Source: CAVUCH01 sp963697705
Lineage (GTDB): Bacteria; Acidobacteriota; Vicinamibacteria; Vicinamibacterales; JAENWD01
Direction of reading: 5' to 3'
NCBI GenBank assembly: GCA_963697705.1
Contig: CAVOPA010000017.1
Coordinates: forward strand, 1,488,001 to 1,552,000
DNA length: 64,000 nt
The translations under genes were made by a program, and so were the position numbers. A model generated the notes under the pieces. It did no database searches. It was not told the origin of the DNA and saw only the letters and a list, made by a program, of their open reading frames with translations. Positions 62,548 to 64,000 of this stretch are shown here, one piece after another. How positions within the stretch are numbered: position 1 is the first letter of the stretch; every line of letters starts with the position of its first letter.

Positions 62548-64000
62548 ATGTCAGCCAGCTTCTCCCGGATGATTTTCGCGGCCGCGCTCGCGATCGCGTG
62601 CGGTCCCGTCCTCTCCATCTCTGCGCAAGACGCTCCCGATCTCCGCGCCAGGGTGCGCGAGATCGAGACCGTCGCCGCCCAAGGCCCATTCGCGCCGAAC
62701 TGGGACTCGCTCGCGCGCTACCAGGTGCCGGATTGGTACCAGGACGCGAAGTTCGGGATCTTCGTCCATTGGGGTGTCTACTCGGTCCCGGCGTTCGGCA
62801 ACGAGTGGTACCCGCGGAACATGTACAAACGCGACGAGGCGGCGTTCGCTCACCACGTGGCGACGTTCGGTCCGCAATCGACCTTCGGGTACAAGGACTT
62901 CATCCCCCGCTTCACGGCGGAGCACTTCGACGCCGCACGGTGGGCCGCGCTGTTCAAGGCGGCCGGCGCGCGATACGTCGTGCCCGTGGCGGAACACCAC
63001 GACGGTTTCGCGATGTACGACAGCGGCCTCACGTCGTGGACCGCTGCGAAGATGGGACCGAAGCGCGACGTGATCGGGGAGCTCGCGAAGGCCGTGCGCG
63101 CCGAAGGGCTCGTGTTCGGGCTCTCGTCGCACCGCGTCGAGCACTGGTGGTTCTTCGATCAGGGCAAGACGTTCGACTCCGACGTGCGCGATCCGAAGTA
63201 CGCCGGCATTCTATGGCCCCGCGGTCGATCGGAAGACGTCCGAAGCCCAGAAGACTCCTCCGGATGCTGCGTTTCTCCAGGACTGGCTGGCGCGGTGCGC
63301 GGAGCTCGTGGACAAGTACCAGCCGCAGCTCGTGTGGTTCGACTGGTGGATCGCGCAGCCGGCCGTGCATCCGTACCTGCAGCAGTTCGCGTCCTTCTAT
63401 TACAACCGCGGCGCCGCATGGCACAAGGGCGTGGCCATCAACTACAAGAAGCACGGTGGCGAGTCGTTCCCCGACACCGCCGGCGTGCTGGACGTCGAGC
63501 GCGGGCAGCTCGCCGGCATCCGCCCGCTGTTCTGGCAGACCGACACCTCGGTGTCGAAGAACTCGTGGGGCTACATCACCAATCAGGATTACAAGACCGC
63601 GGATTCCATCGTCGACGACCTGGTCGACATCGTCAGCAAGAACGGCGCGCTGCTGCTCAACATCGGCCCGAAGCCGGATGGCACCATCCCGGAGCCGGAA
63701 GAGCGGATGCTGCGTGACATCGGGCAGTGGCTGGCTGCGAACGGGGAGGCCATCTACGGCACGCGGCCGTGGACGGTGTTCGGCGAGGGCCCGACCGCAG
63801 TGGTCGAAGGGTCGTTCGCCGACACCAAGCGCGGCAGCTTTACGGCGGCCGACATCCGGTTCACGCGCAAGGGACCGGTGCTGTACGCGATTGAGCTGGC
63901 CTGGCCCGCCGACAACATGGTGCACATCAAGACGCTCGCGACCGCATCCGCGCAGCTGTCCGGCGACATCGCATCGGTCGAGTTGCTGGGCGGGCCGGAG
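62548..64000 (+). CDS. GH29 alpha-L-fucosidase, one frameshift, 3' end outside window
   Basis: Begins MSASFSRMIFAAALAIACGP, a signal peptide. YQVPDWYQDAKFGIFVHWGV, YSVPAFGNEWYPRNMYKRDE, ARYVVPVAEHHDGFAMYDSG and LVFGLSSHRVEHWWFF are the classic GH29 N-terminal blocks. The frame shifts near 63210. The continuing frame has YQPQLVWFDWWIAQPAVHPY, where the Asp in WFDWW is the expected nucleophile, and GALLLNIGPKPDGTIPEPEE, then runs to the window end. The enzyme releases L-fucose from glycans in the periplasm or outside. The single indel may be an error. The only other fucose-pathway gene here, at 38-39 kb, is a broken foreign copy. Confidence 0.88.

Overview
The window is high-GC bacterial DNA, most likely from an Acidobacteriota genome (Vicinamibacteria-like). 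This is inferred from gene content, not from a marker gene. The supporting signs are: several serine/threonine kinases fused to TolB/WD40-like propellers; an orphan FtsX/MacB-type permease of the acidobacterial ADOP kind preceded by its PadR repressor; PEP-CTERM tails; an M13 peptidase, an M81 peptidase and a GH29 fucosidase with export signals; and small families such as DUF3303, DUF2252, DUF3891 and a DUF6794-like lipoprotein.

Layout. (1) 1-9.9 kb is mostly chromosomal: the tail of a symporter/solute-binding fusion, a GGTTCC-rich inverted-repeat patch, an MscS channel followed by a small K+-channel gene, a 755-residue protein of unknown function, a DUF2252 protein, a Ser-type tRNA 3' fragment, a kinase-TolB protein and an exported beta carbonic anhydrase. 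(2) 9.9-14 kb is gene-poor and decayed: a REP-like repeat, an IS110-type transposase remnant, a zinc-ribbon ORF and copy A of a two-response-regulator cassette. (3) 14-28.5 kb mixes intact genes (M81 peptidase, SGNH hydrolase, DHFR-like reductase, ADOP permease with PadR, a PD-(D/E)XK-like protein with a small partner, a PNPOx-like protein, DUF3303) with debris: a TIR-like nucleotide-binding domain, a kinase scar, two PEP-CTERM tails and a serine recombinase. (4) 28.5-44.4 kb is the most degraded part: a frameshifted RsbRD-type histidine kinase, three broken kinase/TolB genes, a broken TPR/HExxH peptidase, an Mth938-like gene with an early stop, a heavily frameshifted L-fuconate dehydratase of foreign appearance, and copy B of the response-regulator cassette, which is nearly identical to copy A 29 kb away. 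(5) 44.4-45.8 kb is one insertion sequence with clear inverted repeats, cutting a cyclic-nucleotide-binding-domain gene. (6) 46-64 kb is again well-kept chromosome: an ion channel, tRNA-Arg(UCU), a VOC-fold protein, a lipoprotein/Nramp/two-PRC-barrel operon, a BNR protein, DUF3891, a SpoIIE/PP2C phosphatase, M13 peptidase, two tandem VirJ-like hydrolases, an SGNH hydrolase and a GH29 fucosidase running off the end.

Genes that seem to work together: the MscS and K+-channel pair (osmotic or ion balance); PadR with ADOP; the overlapping receiver-only regulators; lipoprotein, Nramp and two PRC-barrel genes (divalent metal handling); and the PD-(D/E)XK-like protein with its 120-residue neighbour, the best candidate for an undescribed two-gene system. 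The main caveat is the many single-base frameshifts. In 10-43 kb they probably reflect genuine decay of accessory DNA. The isolated ones in otherwise healthy genes (MscS, first kinase, zinc alcohol dehydrogenase, SpoIIE protein, fucosidase) could equally be uncorrected assembly indels.
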